Of a DNA stretch of 64,000 nt, positions 9,248 through 18,541 are shown piece by piece; within the stretch, counting starts at the first letter, position 1, and each line of letters starts with the position of its first letter. The position numbers and the translations under genes were made by a program. The stretch covers positions 1-64,000 of the forward strand of contig NZ_JADUCM010000023.1 in NCBI RefSeq assembly GCF_016009175.1, given 5' to 3'. The stretch comes from Pseudomonas alkylphenolica. GTDB taxonomy: Bacteria > Pseudomonadota > Gammaproteobacteria > Pseudomonadales > Pseudomonadaceae. The notes under the pieces are model-generated. The model had not been told where the DNA came from and made no database searches. It saw nothing but the letters and a program-made list of their open reading frames with translations.

Positions 9248-9318
9248 GGCTGACTGGCGGTAACAGGCTAACTTTGCGGAATTCCGGGGGAGGCTGAGGT
9301 TGAAGCTGAGCTGAGCTT

Positions 9319-9580
9319 GCGAGCTTATCCATTTGATGTGGCGCTGCTGCAGGCCCCTTCCGCCCTTACGGCGGCCTACTTTTTTCTTGGAAAAAGCAGG
9401 CAAAACCGCTCGCTCCTGCATACGGCCCTACGCTACGCTCCGGGTCCCTTCCCTCCGGCACCTTCCGGGACCACGCGGCCTACGACTTGCTTCGCCAAGT
9501 CTACATCTCGCGTCTTCGGCTTCGCCGAAGGTGCTGCGCACTGCCCCTACAGGCACCTCCACTCAGCCTCCTGAAGTCGC
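9319..9580 (+). repeat. Left arm of a long inverted repeat
   Basis: This arm of about 262 bases (starting gcgagcttatccatttgat, ending cctcctgaagtcgc) recurs as the reverse complement at 9707-9974 with scattered mismatches and small indels. Within it are shorter imperfect palindromes (cttcggcttcgccgaag). Confidence 0.85.
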
Positions 9581-9706
9581 AGTCTGCGGCGTCTGAACCG
9601 ACGTGCATGAAGATCAAGATCAAAAGCCGGATCAAGATCAAGATCAACAGCGACTCCAAGTTTTGATTTCGAAGATGCGCCCGTGTAGGCGGCGCCGATT
9701 GCTTTT
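9581..9706. repeat. Spacer with AAGATC/GATCAA tandem units
   Basis: The 126-base spacer between the arms contains gatcaagatcaa-type iterations at about 9609-9648. These would translate as alternating acidic/hydrophobic (DLDLDL) or IKIK runs. No gene is supported. Confidence 0.7.
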
Positions 9707-9974
9707 GCGACTTCAGGAGGCTGAGTGGAGGTGTCTGGAGGGGGCTGGTGCGCAGCACCCTTCGGCCTTGGCCGAAGCTCGCGAGTCGGAGACTTGGCGG
9801 AGCAAGTCGTAGGCCGCGATGCCCCTGGAAGACGCCGGAAGGAAGGGACCCGGAGCGAAGCGTAGGGCCGTATGCAGGAGCGGGCGGTTTTGGTTCCTTT
9901 TGCCAAGACAAAAGGGACCCGCCGTAAGGGCGGAAGTGGCCTGCAGCAGCGCCATATCAAATGGATAAGCTCGC
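9707..9974 (-). repeat. Right arm of a long inverted repeat
   Basis: Reverse complement of 9319-9580, beginning gcgacttcaggaggctgag and ending at ggataagctcgc. Divergence is spread evenly, which suggests an old element rather than a recent duplication. Confidence 0.85.
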
Positions 9975-10026
9975 CAACCCAACCCAACCCAACCCAAGAG
10001 TCCCCCGCGACTCCGTGAAAAATCAC

Positions 10027-10067
10027 GAAAAACGCCGCATCACCTCAACGATGATGCGGCGCTTTTT
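10027..10067 (-). terminator. Intrinsic terminator after ahpF
   Basis: Ten-base perfect stem (cgccgcatca / tgatgcggcg, 10033-10042 and 10052-10061) flanked by an A-run on the left, giving a T-run on the minus strand. It follows the ahpF stop codon by about 17 bases. Confidence 0.85.
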
Positions 10068-10077
10068 CAGCAGCCGG

Positions 10078-11640
10078 TCAAGCCGGTGCCGAAGTCCGGA
10101 TCAGGTGATCGAAGGCAGCCAACGACGCCTTGGCCCCCTCACCCACGGCAATCACGATCTGCTTGTACGGCACCGTGGTAACGTCACCGGCGGCAAACAC
10201 ACCCGGCAGGTTGGTCTGGCCACGGGCATCGACAATGATCTCGCCACGCGGCGACAGCTCGACCGTGCCTTTGAGCCAGTCGGTGTTGGGCAACAGGCCG
10301 ATCTGTACAAAGATGCCTTCCAGCGCGATGTCGTGCAGCGTATCGCTGGTGCGATCCTTGTAGCGCAGGCCGTTGACCTTTTCACCGTCACCGAGCACTT
10401 CAGTGGTCAGCGCACTGGTGATCACCCTCACGTTCGGCAGGCTGTGCAGCTTGCGTTGCAGTACGGCGTCGGCACGCAACTGGCTGTCGAACTCGATCAG
10501 CGTCACCTGGGCAACGATACCGGCCAGGTCGATGGCCGCTTCCACGCCCGAGTTGCCGCCACCAATCACCGCCACGCGCTTGCCCTTGAACAGCGGGCCG
10601 TCACAGTGCGGGCAGTAGGCAACGCCACGGCTGCGGTACTCTTTTTCACCTGGCACGTTCATTTCGCGCCAGCGCGCACCGGTGGCAAGGATCACGGTCT
10701 TGGCCTTGAGCGAAGCACCACTGGCCAGGCGCACTTCGTGCAGGCCGCCGTTAGTGCCCGGGATCAGTGCTTCGCCGCGCTGCAGGTTCATGATGTCGAC
10801 GTCGTACTGCTTGACGTGCTCTTCCAGGGCCATGGCCAGTTTCGGCCCTTCGGTTTCCTGGACCGAGATGAAGTTCTCGATGGCCATGGTGTCGAGCACC
10901 TGACCGCCGAAGCGCTCAGCGGCAACGCCGGTACGAATGCCTTTACGCGCAGCGTAGATCGCAGCGGCTGCACCGGCGGGGCCACCGCCGACGACCAGTA
11001 CGTCAAAGGCGTCCTTGGCGTTGATCTTCTCGGCCTGGCGCTCGGTGGCGCTGGTGTCCAGCTTGGCGACGATTTCTTCCAGGCCCATGCGGCCCTGGCC
11101 GAACACTTCACCGTTGAGATAGACACTCGGCACGGCCATGACCTTGCGTGCTTCGACTTCGGCCTGGAACAGCGCGCCGTCGATGGCGACATGACGCACG
11201 TTGGGGTTGAGCACCGCCATCAGGTTCAGCGCCTGGACGACGTCCGGGCAGTTCTGGCACGACAGCGAGAAGTAGGTTTCAAAGTTGAACTCACCTTTGA
11301 GCGTGCTGATCTGCTCGATCAGTTCTGCGCTGGCCTTGGACGGATGACCGCCAACCTGCAGCAGCGCAAGCACCAGCGAGGTGAATTCGTGGCCCATGGG
11401 GATACCGGCAAAGCGCAGGCTGATGTCGGCACCGGGGCGATTGAGCGAGAACGAAGGGCGACGGGCGTCGCTGCCGTCCTCACGCAGGGTAATCAGAGTG
11501 GACAGGCTGGCGATTTCAACCAGCAGGTCGCGCAATTCGCGGGATTTCGCGCCGTCATCGAGGGAAGCAACGATCTCGATCGGCTGAGTGACCCGCTCCA
11601 GGTAGGTTTTCAACTGAGTTTTAAGCGTGGCGTCCAACAT
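10078..11640 (-). CDS. ahpF: Alkyl hydroperoxide reductase subunit F
   Basis: NADH-dependent flavoprotein disulfide reductase that recycles AhpC; 520 residues, full length. The N-terminal double thioredoxin-like domain carries CQNC (C128, C131). The C-terminal half has the FAD-binding GGGPAGAAAA, the redox pair CPHC followed by the NADH-binding GGGNSGVEAA, and the closing GVFAAGDVT. It lies downstream of ahpC on the same strand, separated by a hairpin terminator at 11672-11704. That should make AhpF less abundant than AhpC. Confidence 0.97.
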   Translation of the reverse strand: MLDATLKTQLKTYLERVTQPIEIVASLDDGAKSRELRDLLVEIASLSTLITLREDGSDARRPSFSLNRPGADISLRFAGIPMGHEFTSLVLALLQVGGHPSKASAELIEQISTLKGEFNFETYFSLSCQNCPDVVQALNLMAVLNPNVRHVAIDGALFQAEVEARKVMAVPSVYLNGEVFGQGRMGLEEIVAKLDTSATERQAEKINAKDAFDVLVVGGGPAGAAAAIYAARKGIRTGVAAERFGGQVLDTMAIENFISVQETEGPKLAMALEEHVKQYDVDIMNLQRGEALIPGTNGGLHEVRLASGASLKAKTVILATGARWREMNVPGEKEYRSRGVAYCPHCDGPLFKGKRVAVIGGGNSGVEAAIDLAGIVAQVTLIEFDSQLRADAVLQRKLHSLPNVRVITSALTTEVLGDGEKVNGLRYKDRTSDTLHDIALEGIFVQIGLLPNTDWLKGTVELSPRGEIIVDARGQTNLPGVFAAGDVTTVPYKQIVIAVGEGAKASLAAFDHLIRTSAPA

Positions 11641-11671
11641 ACGGGCGATTCCTTTTTCAAACGGTAGAAAT

Positions 11672-11704
11672 AAAAACGCCCGGGCGAAAGCGCCCGGGCG
11701 TTTT
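11672..11704 (-). terminator. Terminator/attenuator between ahpC and ahpF
   Basis: Perfect ten-base stem cgcccgggcg / cgcccgggcg with a four-base loop, bordered by A5 and T4. It is strong in both directions. Read from ahpC it should stop most transcripts before ahpF. Confidence 0.88.
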
Positions 11705-11761
11705 GCGGGGCGGTGACAACGTCAGGTGCGGCAGGCCACCGCCCTCGGCTGGCTCACGGTC

Positions 11762-12325
11762 TTAGATCTTGCCGACCAGGTCCAGCGATGGCGCCAGAGT
11801 GGCTTCGCCTTCTTTCCACTTGGCCGGGCAGACTTCGCCTGGGTGGGCAGCGACGTACTGGGCAGCCTTGATCTTGCGCAGCAGCTCGCTGGCATCACGG
11901 CCTACACCGCCGTCGTTCAGTTCAACGATCTTGATCTGGCCTTCCGGGTTGATCACGAAGGTGCCACGGTCAGCGATACCGGCTTCTTCGATCAGCACGT
12001 CGAAGTTGCGCGAAATGACGTGAGTCGGGTCACCGATCAGTGGGTACTGGATCTTGCCGATGGTGTCCGAGGTGTCGTGCCAGGCTTTGTGGGTGAAGTG
12101 GGTGTCGGTCGACACGCCGTAGATTTCCACGCCCAGGTCTTTGAACTCGGCGTAGTTGTCGGCCAGGTCGCCCAGCTCGGTCGGGCAGACGAAGGTGAAG
12201 TCGGCTGGGTAGAAGAACACCACGGACCATTTGCCCTTGAGGTCGGCATCAGACACTTCGACGAACTTGCCCTGGTGGTAAGCAGTGGCTTTGAACGGTT
12301 TTACCTGGCTGTTGATGATAGGCAT
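11762..12325 (-). CDS. ahpC: Peroxiredoxin, alkyl hydroperoxide reductase subunit C
   Basis: Typical 2-Cys peroxiredoxin of 187 residues that reduces H2O2, organic peroxides and peroxynitrite. The peroxidatic cysteine C47 lies in FYPADFTFVCPTE and the resolving cysteine C166 in EVCPAKW. I chose the ATG giving MPIINSQVKPFKA, with ggagag upstream; the frame extends further upstream but the family always starts here. It is first in the ahpC-ahpF unit. OxyR control is likely from what is known of the family, but I could not identify an OxyR site with confidence. Confidence 0.97.
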   Translation of the reverse strand: MPIINSQVKPFKATAYHQGKFVEVSDADLKGKWSVVFFYPADFTFVCPTELGDLADNYAEFKDLGVEIYGVSTDTHFTHKAWHDTSDTIGKIQYPLIGDPTHVISRNFDVLIEEAGIADRGTFVINPEGQIKIVELNDGGVGRDASELLRKIKAAQYVAAHPGEVCPAKWKEGEATLAPSLDLVGKI

Positions 12326-12471
12326 AAGTGACTCTCCTTCAGGGGGTTGAAAAACTTGATGGGAGAATCGTAACCAATACACTCGCTCAATGCTCATTGG
12401 CAAAGCTGATGCTGTTGATTGGTTTTGGCTATAAGACGGGGGTACTAATAGAAGGGAATGGATCTGAGGAA

Positions 12472-12553
12472 ACCCGTAGGAGCGAGGCTTGCCCGCGAAG
12501 AACACAGACGCGGTGATATGCCTGGTTCGCCGGCAAGCCTCGCTCCTACGGGT
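12472..12553. repeat. REP-like hairpin upstream of ahpC
   Basis: Two 28-base inverted arms (acccgtaggagcgaggcttgc... at 12472-12499 and its complement at 12526-12553) differ at one base. This 'gtaggagcgaggcttgcccgcga' type is the common dispersed repeat of pseudomonads. It sits between the ahpC promoter and the end of gor. Confidence 0.85.
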
Positions 12554-12583
12554 GGGGAGGCGGCTTGCCGACAGTTCAAGGCA

Positions 12584-13939
12584 TTAGCGTGAAGGCGTAC
12601 GCAGGGTGACGAACTCTTCGGCAGCCGTCGGGTGCACACCGATGGTTTCGTCGAACTGTTGCTTGGTCGCCCCGGCCTTCAGGGCAATGCCCAGGCCCTG
12701 GATGATCTCGCCGGCATCCGGCCCCACCATGTGGCAACCCAGCACACGGTCGGTGTCGGCATCGACCACCAGCTTCATCAGGGTTTTTTCCTGCACGTCG
12801 GTCAGGGTCAGCTTCATCGGCCGGAAACGGCTTTCGAAGATCTGCACCTTGTGCCCCTGCTCCAGCGCCTGCTCTTCCGTCAGGCCCACCGTGCCGATTG
12901 GTGGCTGGCTGAACACGGCCGTCGGGATGTTCTGGTAATCCACCGGGCGATACTGCTCAGGCTTGAACAGGCGACGGGCCACAGCCATGCCTTCGGCCAG
13001 CGCCACGGGTGTCAGTTGCACACGCCCGATCACATCGCCAATGGCCAGGATCGACGGCGCGGTTGTCTGGTAAAGGTCGTCGACGCGGATGAAGCCACGC
13101 TCATCGAGATCTACACCGGTATTTTCCAGGCCCAGGTTATCCAGCATCGGCCGGCGCCCGGTGGCGTAGAACACGCAGTCGGCGATCAGCTCGCGACCGT
13201 CCTTGAGGGTTGCCTTGAGGCTGCCATCGTCCTGACGGTCGATGCGCGCGATGTCGCTGTTGAACTGCAGGTCCATGCCGCGTTTCTCCAGCTCTTCCTT
13301 CAGGTGCGTGCGCACCCCGCCATCGAAACCGCGCAGGAACAGGTCACCGCGGTACAGCAACGAGGTCTTGGCGCCCAGGCCCTGGAAGATGCCGGCAAAC
13401 TCGACCGCGATGTAGCCGCCGCCGACCACCAGTACGCGCTTGGGCAGGGCTTTGAGGAAGAACGCCTCGTTGGAGCTGATCGCCAGCTCTTTGCCCGGGA
13501 TGTCGGGAATCTGCGGCCAGCCACCGGTGGCAATCAGAATGTGCTCGGCGCTGTAGCGCTGGCCATCGACCTCCACTTCGTTGGCGCCGACACACTTGGC
13601 GTGGCCCTCGAGCAAGGTCACTCCGCTGTTGACCAGCAGGTTGCGGTAAATACCGTTGAGCCGCTCGATTTCGCGGTTTTTGTTGGCAATCAGTTGCCCC
13701 CAGTCGAACTGGGCATCTTCCAGCGACCAGCCAAAGCCTGCGGCCTGCTCGAAGTCATCGGAGAAATGCGCCCCGTACACCAGCAGCTTTTTCGGCACAC
13801 AGCCGACGTTGACGCAGGTGCCCCCCAGGTAGCGGCTTTCGGCAACCGCCACTTTGGCGCCAAAACCTGCAGCAAAACGCGCAGCGCGCACACCGCCGGA
13901 CCCGGCACCAATTACAAACAGATCAAAATCGTAGGCCAT
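12584..13939 (-). CDS. gor: Glutathione-disulfide reductase
   Basis: NADPH-dependent flavoenzyme that keeps glutathione reduced; 451 residues, full length. The FAD-binding GAGSGG near residue 11 is followed by the redox-active disulfide CVNVGC (C42, C47). The NADPH-binding segment VVGGGYIAVEFAG and the second FAD motif AIGDVIG follow, and the C-terminal catalytic base is in GVHPTAAEE (H436). It is downstream of galU on the same strand with a terminator between. It fits functionally with the neighbouring ahpCF peroxide defence genes. Confidence 0.96.
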   Translation of the reverse strand: MAYDFDLFVIGAGSGGVRAARFAAGFGAKVAVAESRYLGGTCVNVGCVPKKLLVYGAHFSDDFEQAAGFGWSLEDAQFDWGQLIANKNREIERLNGIYRNLLVNSGVTLLEGHAKCVGANEVEVDGQRYSAEHILIATGGWPQIPDIPGKELAISSNEAFFLKALPKRVLVVGGGYIAVEFAGIFQGLGAKTSLLYRGDLFLRGFDGGVRTHLKEELEKRGMDLQFNSDIARIDRQDDGSLKATLKDGRELIADCVFYATGRRPMLDNLGLENTGVDLDERGFIRVDDLYQTTAPSILAIGDVIGRVQLTPVALAEGMAVARRLFKPEQYRPVDYQNIPTAVFSQPPIGTVGLTEEQALEQGHKVQIFESRFRPMKLTLTDVQEKTLMKLVVDADTDRVLGCHMVGPDAGEIIQGLGIALKAGATKQQFDETIGVHPTAAEEFVTLRTPSR

Positions 13940-13990
13940 TTCAGTCTCCTTGGCAGGTGGTCAGCATACCCCCAGTCGCAGTCAGGAACA

Positions 13991-14016
13991 AAAAAGCCAC
14001 CCGAAGGTGGCTTTTT
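13991..14016 (-). terminator. Intrinsic terminator after galU
   Basis: Stem aaaaagccacc / ggtggcttttt with loop cgaa, directly after the galU stop and before gor. It can act in both directions. Confidence 0.88.
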
Positions 14017-14036
14017 CATCCAACTACCTGCGTGAC

Positions 14037-14876
14037 TCAGTAAGCCTTGCCGGTCTTGTAGAAGTTCTCGAAGCAGAAGTTGGTCGCCTCGATGTAGCCT
14101 TCGGCGCCACCGCAGTCGAAACGCTTGCCTTTGAACTTGTAGGCAATGACGCAGCCATCCTGGGCCTGCTTCATCAGCGCGTCGGTGATCTGGATCTCAC
14201 CGCCCTTGCCCGGCTCGGTTTCTTCGATCAGCTTGAAGATGTCCGGGGTCATGATGTAACGGCCGATGATCGCCAGGTTCGACGGTGCATCTTCAGGTTT
14301 TGGCTTCTCGACCATGTTGCGCACACGGTAGAGGTCGTCGCCGATCAGGTCGCCGGCGATCACGCCGTACTTGCTGGTTTCCTGCGGGTCGACTTCCATG
14401 ATGGCAACGATGGTGCAGCGGTACTGTTTGTACAGCTTGACCATCTGCTTGAGTACGCCGTCACCCTCGAGGTTGACGCACAGGTCGTCTGCCAGCACCA
14501 CGGCGAACGGTTCATCACCGATCAGCGGACGACCGGTCAGGATCGCGTGACCCAGGCCTTTCATCTCGGTCTGACGGGTGTAGGAGAACGAGCACTCGTC
14601 GAGCAGGCGGCGGATACCGACCAGGTACTTTTCCTTGTCGGTGCCTTTGATCTGGTTTTCCAGCTCGTAGCTGATGTCGAAGTGGTCTTCCAGCGCGCGC
14701 TTGCCGCGACCGGTCACAATGGAAATCTCGTTCAACCCAGCTTCCAGCGCTTCTTCAACGCCATACTGGATCAGTGGCTTGTTCACCACCGGCAACATTT
14801 CCTTGGGCATGGCTTTGGTAGCAGGCAGGAAGCGAGTGCCGTAACCGGCTGCCGGGAACAAGCATTTCTTGATCAT
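14037..14876 (-). CDS. galU: UTP-glucose-1-phosphate uridylyltransferase
   Basis: Makes UDP-glucose from glucose 1-phosphate and UTP, for polysaccharide, LPS and trehalose synthesis. It has 279 residues from the ATG giving MIKKCLFPAAGYGTRFLPA; an in-frame start five codons upstream is less likely. The nucleotidyl-transferase loop AAGYGTRFLPATKAMPKEM and the sugar-binding GTAE-like region are present (FNCGGAEGY-type ending: FDCGGAEGY). Pgm, encoded at 18606, supplies its substrate. Confidence 0.96.
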   Translation of the reverse strand: MIKKCLFPAAGYGTRFLPATKAMPKEMLPVVNKPLIQYGVEEALEAGLNEISIVTGRGKRALEDHFDISYELENQIKGTDKEKYLVGIRRLLDECSFSYTRQTEMKGLGHAILTGRPLIGDEPFAVVLADDLCVNLEGDGVLKQMVKLYKQYRCTIVAIMEVDPQETSKYGVIAGDLIGDDLYRVRNMVEKPKPEDAPSNLAIIGRYIMTPDIFKLIEETEPGKGGEIQITDALMKQAQDGCVIAYKFKGKRFDCGGAEGYIEATNFCFENFYKTGKAY

Positions 14877-15071
14877 ATACGTCCTTAACAAGGGCTTTTC
14901 GTACGAAATTCGGCGCAGTCTAATCAGGCGGCGGCCACCTTACAATGCCCCCACCGACTGGCCGATGCCATGATAGAGAAATCCTAGTGTAGTTAGTTCC
15001 CGCCGAAGGTAAATATTACTGCCTTCAACGGGTTGGCCAAGCCTCTGATTTTGCGTTGATCCAGGCCGGAT

Positions 15072-17546
15072 TCAAGCCGGCGAATCGCGTCCATCCTCGA
15101 AGAACGCTTTGCGCCCATCCACCTGACGGGAGGCGCGGGGCAAACTGGCTGCGTCGCCCGTGGGCTTGTCTACATACCAATAGCAATGCTTCGCCGCCCG
15201 GGTAATGGCCACGTACGCCAGACGCAGCACCTCGTCGCCCTGGGCCTTGTCGAACGCCTGCGGATCGCCCTCGCGCCCCAACCCGGCCTGACGGTACACC
15301 TGGTTTTTATAAGGCGAACTGGTCAGGTACTGACAGTCGCCGAGCATGAACACCGCATCTGCCTGCAACCCTTTGGCACTGTGATACGTCAGCTGACGGA
15401 ACCGACGCTGCCCCACTGGCAACCCGGCCTCGTAATCAACCACCGGCTTGATATGCTCTGATATCAACAGCTTATCGCTACTTTTTCGAAACAACATCAT
15501 CACCGACTCGCCGCGACGGTAATGTTCCATCAGCGTCTGCGCCAGTGCAGCCTCGTCACGTTCGAGCACTTTTACCGGCAACGGGTCCTCTGCTGTCGGC
15601 CCACAGGCCTTGGCCTTCTTGCCACTGATCGCCGGTGCCGACTTCACGATATGTTCGGCCGCATCGATGATGTGCTGATGGCTGCGGTAGTTGTCGGCAA
15701 GCATGACGCGGGTGCTGCTTGGCGCGACGAATTCCTTGTTGAACTCCATGAAGTACTTGGGCGAACTGCCACGCCAGCCATAAATCGACTGCCAGTCATC
15801 GCCCACACACAGCAACGATGAGTGCTGGGCAACCCGCCCGGTGTGCAGCAGCGGCCCACGGCGGCGTATCTCGCGCAGGCAGGCGCGCAACCAGGACACG
15901 ATCTGCGGCGATACATCCTGGAACTCATCAATCATCAAGTGCGCCAGCGGGCGCAACAGGGGGTCAGGCAGCAGCCGCAGGTTCTCCGGGTTGTTCTCGC
16001 CGAACAGGGCAAACATGCGGTTGTAGCTCATGATCGGCGGCGACTGGGCCAGCAGGTGCGCTTCCAGGGCCTTCCAGTACAGGCTCAGGGCCTCGAAGAA
16101 CTGGGCATCGGTGTCGCCGGCCGGAAAGCTCATGGCACCGACGGCGTTGTTCACTTCCAGCCCGAGGTTCTCGATAAAGCCCGCCGCGCCGACAAACGCA
16201 TCGAGCAACGGCACCGCCGCCAACTCGCCCTTGACCTTGTAATCGAACCCCGGCCCCGCCACCGCATCCCCCGCCAGGGAGGACGTAAGGCGCCTGGCTG
16301 CAGAGTAATTTTCCAGCCAAATCACAGGCTTATCGCAGAAAGCCTGAAACAGGGTGCGCTTTATCACCCACTCTGCCCACACCGGAAGCTTGGCACCCGG
16401 GCGCTTGTACTGCTGGTTTTCACCCGGGTCAAAGCCCAGCACCACCCAGGCGTCCAGCTCGGCTATGTAGCCATGAAAATGGAACCGGCTGCCATTGATC
16501 TCCACCGTCTCGCGGTTCGGTTCAATGCCTTTGATCGGCCAGGCACCGGCGGCAAACCAGAGGTCTTCCAGGGTGTCACACAGCTCTTCGTCGCGACTGG
16601 CCGAGAGTTGGGTGACCGCCACGCGCTTCTGTACATCCGGGTGATCACGGTCCAGGGCCTTGAGCTGCAAGGCTTCACGGCGCAGGCCGGCGATCAGCTC
16701 GGCGAATCGCGGGCTGCTTTTGAGCAGGTCGCGGTAGCACAGGTTGAGTTGCTGGCGCTGGGCGTCGTTGATGCGCAGGTCAAACGGATTGCTCTCGGCA
16801 TTGGCTTCGCTACCGCCCGGCATCTCGCTGCCCAGGGTTTCGAACGCCCGTACCTGGCTGAAGCCCGGCAAGCTGCGGACCAACGGCAAAATGCGCGAAT
16901 GGAAGGTGCGCACCAGGTCGCGGGCCTGCACGGCACTGAGCTCCAGCTGCCAGAGGCCAAACACGTGAACCAGACGGGCGATGAAGTCTTTGCGCGACTC
17001 ACGGGTGAAGGTCACCACGGTCATTGCATCGAGCTCATAGCCCAGGTAGTGGCGCAACAACAGGATGCGCAATACCAGCGAAGTGGACTTGCCCGCCCCG
17101 GCCCCGGCGATCACGCAAGTGGACGGGGTGTCGCTGAAGATCATTTTCCACTGCGCCGCACTGGGCAAGGCGTGAGCGGGCAAGCGCTGGGCAACATCGG
17201 CCTTGAAGCGCTTTTTCAATTCGGCCGTCAGCGGCAGCCGCCAGTCGTCGAACAGGCTGTTGTCTTGCCCCGGCACACCGTGACCTTCCGGACGCAGGTC
17301 GCGAATCACCAGGATCTGGCGCCCGGCCTCATAGCCGTCTACCCGCCCGTCCTCGTAGCCTTCACGTACACCGTCCGCATGCCCGGTACGCTGGCCGCTG
17401 GCATGCCCCTGGAACCATGAGTCGCGGTGCTGGGCCTGCAGCCGGCTCAAACCACGGCCGAGCATGCGCGCCGCCAGGCGCCTGAACCATGGCAGTTGCG
17501 CAGGTGGGGTCAACTCCGGGGGTAGCTTGGGACGCTCTTCTGACAC
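15072..17546 (-). CDS. UvrD/HelD-like superfamily 1 helicase
   Basis: ATP-dependent DNA translocase of 824 residues. Motif I AGAGAGKST lies at about 147-155 with TFTRESRKDF following (Ia). Motif II is MIDEFQDVSP, motif III GDDWQSIYGWRG, motif V YHSAKGLQADAVF and motif VI AYVAITRAAKHC. The start is GTG with ggag upstream. The first 45 residues are followed by a glycine-rich stretch at about 47-75 with a Gly every four residues, which is unusual for helicases and may be a helix-packing or membrane-related segment. The family resembles helicase IV; role unknown. Confidence 0.9.
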   Translation of the reverse strand: MSEERPKLPPELTPPAQLPWFRRLAARMLGRGLSRLQAQHRDSWFQGHASGQRTGHADGVREGYEDGRVDGYEAGRQILVIRDLRPEGHGVPGQDNSLFDDWRLPLTAELKKRFKADVAQRLPAHALPSAAQWKMIFSDTPSTCVIAGAGAGKSTSLVLRILLLRHYLGYELDAMTVVTFTRESRKDFIARLVHVFGLWQLELSAVQARDLVRTFHSRILPLVRSLPGFSQVRAFETLGSEMPGGSEANAESNPFDLRINDAQRQQLNLCYRDLLKSSPRFAELIAGLRREALQLKALDRDHPDVQKRVAVTQLSASRDEELCDTLEDLWFAAGAWPIKGIEPNRETVEINGSRFHFHGYIAELDAWVVLGFDPGENQQYKRPGAKLPVWAEWVIKRTLFQAFCDKPVIWLENYSAARRLTSSLAGDAVAGPGFDYKVKGELAAVPLLDAFVGAAGFIENLGLEVNNAVGAMSFPAGDTDAQFFEALSLYWKALEAHLLAQSPPIMSYNRMFALFGENNPENLRLLPDPLLRPLAHLMIDEFQDVSPQIVSWLRACLREIRRRGPLLHTGRVAQHSSLLCVGDDWQSIYGWRGSSPKYFMEFNKEFVAPSSTRVMLADNYRSHQHIIDAAEHIVKSAPAISGKKAKACGPTAEDPLPVKVLERDEAALAQTLMEHYRRGESVMMLFRKSSDKLLISEHIKPVVDYEAGLPVGQRRFRQLTYHSAKGLQADAVFMLGDCQYLTSSPYKNQVYRQAGLGREGDPQAFDKAQGDEVLRLAYVAITRAAKHCYWYVDKPTGDAASLPRASRQVDGRKAFFEDGRDSPA

Positions 17547-17767
17547 ACTGACTCCAGCTCGAATAAACCTGCCCTCATGTTCGCTCCATCAGACAAAAAT
17601 CACCAGCTGATTGCTTGCAGATCAGTGAATTAGACGATGAAACGTATAAATTACCCCAACTCTATACATCCGATAATCCGATAGGAATCAGCCGAAATTT
17701 ACGCTTATTTTCGATGATAGATTCAGCGATGATCACTCCATCAACCGACTCACCAGGAGAGCCCATC

Positions 17768-18466
17768 ATGCTGCAACTGCGCCCCTTCAAGAGCCTTGGC
17801 CACGCCAACCATGGCTGGCTCGACGCCCATCATCACTTTTCCTTTGCCGAGTATTACGACCCACAACGGATGCACTGGGGCAACCTGCGGGTCTGGAACG
17901 ACGACCTGATTGCGGCCGGCAGTGGTTTCCCGCCGCACCCGCACCGTGACATGGAGATCATCACCTATGTCCGTGAAGGCGCGATCAGCCACCAGGACAA
18001 CCTCGGCAACAAAGGCCGTACCGAAGCCGGTGATGTCCAGGTGATGAGTGCCGGCACCGGTATCACCCACAGCGAGTACAACCTGGAAAAAACCGATACG
18101 CGCATCTTCCAGATCTGGATCGTGCCTGAGCGTGTCGGCCAGGCGCCCTCCTGGGGAACCCGTCCCTTCCCCAAAGGCGATCGCAACGAAGGCTTTGTAA
18201 CCTTGGCCAGCGGCCGAGACGGCGATGAAGGCAGTTTGCGCATCCGCGCCGACGCCCGCCTGGTAGCCGCCACCCTGAAGGCCGGAGAAAGCGCTGAGTA
18301 CCGCTTCGAAGCGGGTCGCCGTGGTTACCTGGTGCCCGCCAAGGGTCTGATCGAGGTTAACGGCCTGAAAGCCGAGGCACGTGATGGCGTTGCCATCGAA
18401 GACGAGCAAGTGCTCAGGGTAACGGCCTTGCAGGACAGTGAGATTGTCCTGGTGGATGTCGCCTGA
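17768..18466 (+). CDS. Pirin-family bicupin (YhhW-like)
   Basis: Cupin protein of 232 residues. The metal-site signature HPHRDMEIITY, then H in GAISHQDN, and MSAGTGITHSEYN (His and Glu) matches YhhW-type pirins, some of which show quercetin 2,3-dioxygenase activity in vitro. The ATG at 17768 is chosen because accaggagagc gives a good ribosome site and the family starts MLxLRPF. The physiological substrate is not known. It is divergent from the helicase and stands alone. Confidence 0.92.
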   Translation: MLQLRPFKSLGHANHGWLDAHHHFSFAEYYDPQRMHWGNLRVWNDDLIAAGSGFPPHPHRDMEIITYVREGAISHQDNLGNKGRTEAGDVQVMSAGTGITHSEYNLEKTDTRIFQIWIVPERVGQAPSWGTRPFPKGDRNEGFVTLASGRDGDEGSLRIRADARLVAATLKAGESAEYRFEAGRRGYLVPAKGLIEVNGLKAEARDGVAIEDEQVLRVTALQDSEIVLVDVA

Positions 18467-18487
18467 AACACAGGGAACGGCGCGGTA

Positions 18488-18515
18488 CCTGCAGGAGATT
18501 CTATGATCCTGCAGG
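18488..18515. repeat. Hairpin after the pirin gene
   Basis: Perfect nine-base inverted repeat cctgcagga / tcctgcagg with a ten-base loop, 21 bases past the pirin stop. It lacks a T-run, so it may be an mRNA 3'-end stabiliser rather than a terminator. Confidence 0.5.
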
Positions 18516-18541
18516 GATCTTGAGAACTGTGATGTACCTGT

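Larger units (their letters stand above)
9248..10077. other. Non-coding stretch occupied by a long inverted-repeat element
   Basis: There is no convincing gene between the AraC regulator and ahpF. Almost all of the stretch is taken up by two inverted arms and their spacer, followed by the ahpF terminator. The open frames inside the arms are arginine-, proline- and serine-rich and match what translated repeats look like. Confidence 0.75.

Noticed and set aside
9961..11667. Plus-strand open frame of 568 codons
   Set aside because: It is antisense to ahpF, which has every diagnostic motif; the frame is a GC-rich shadow.
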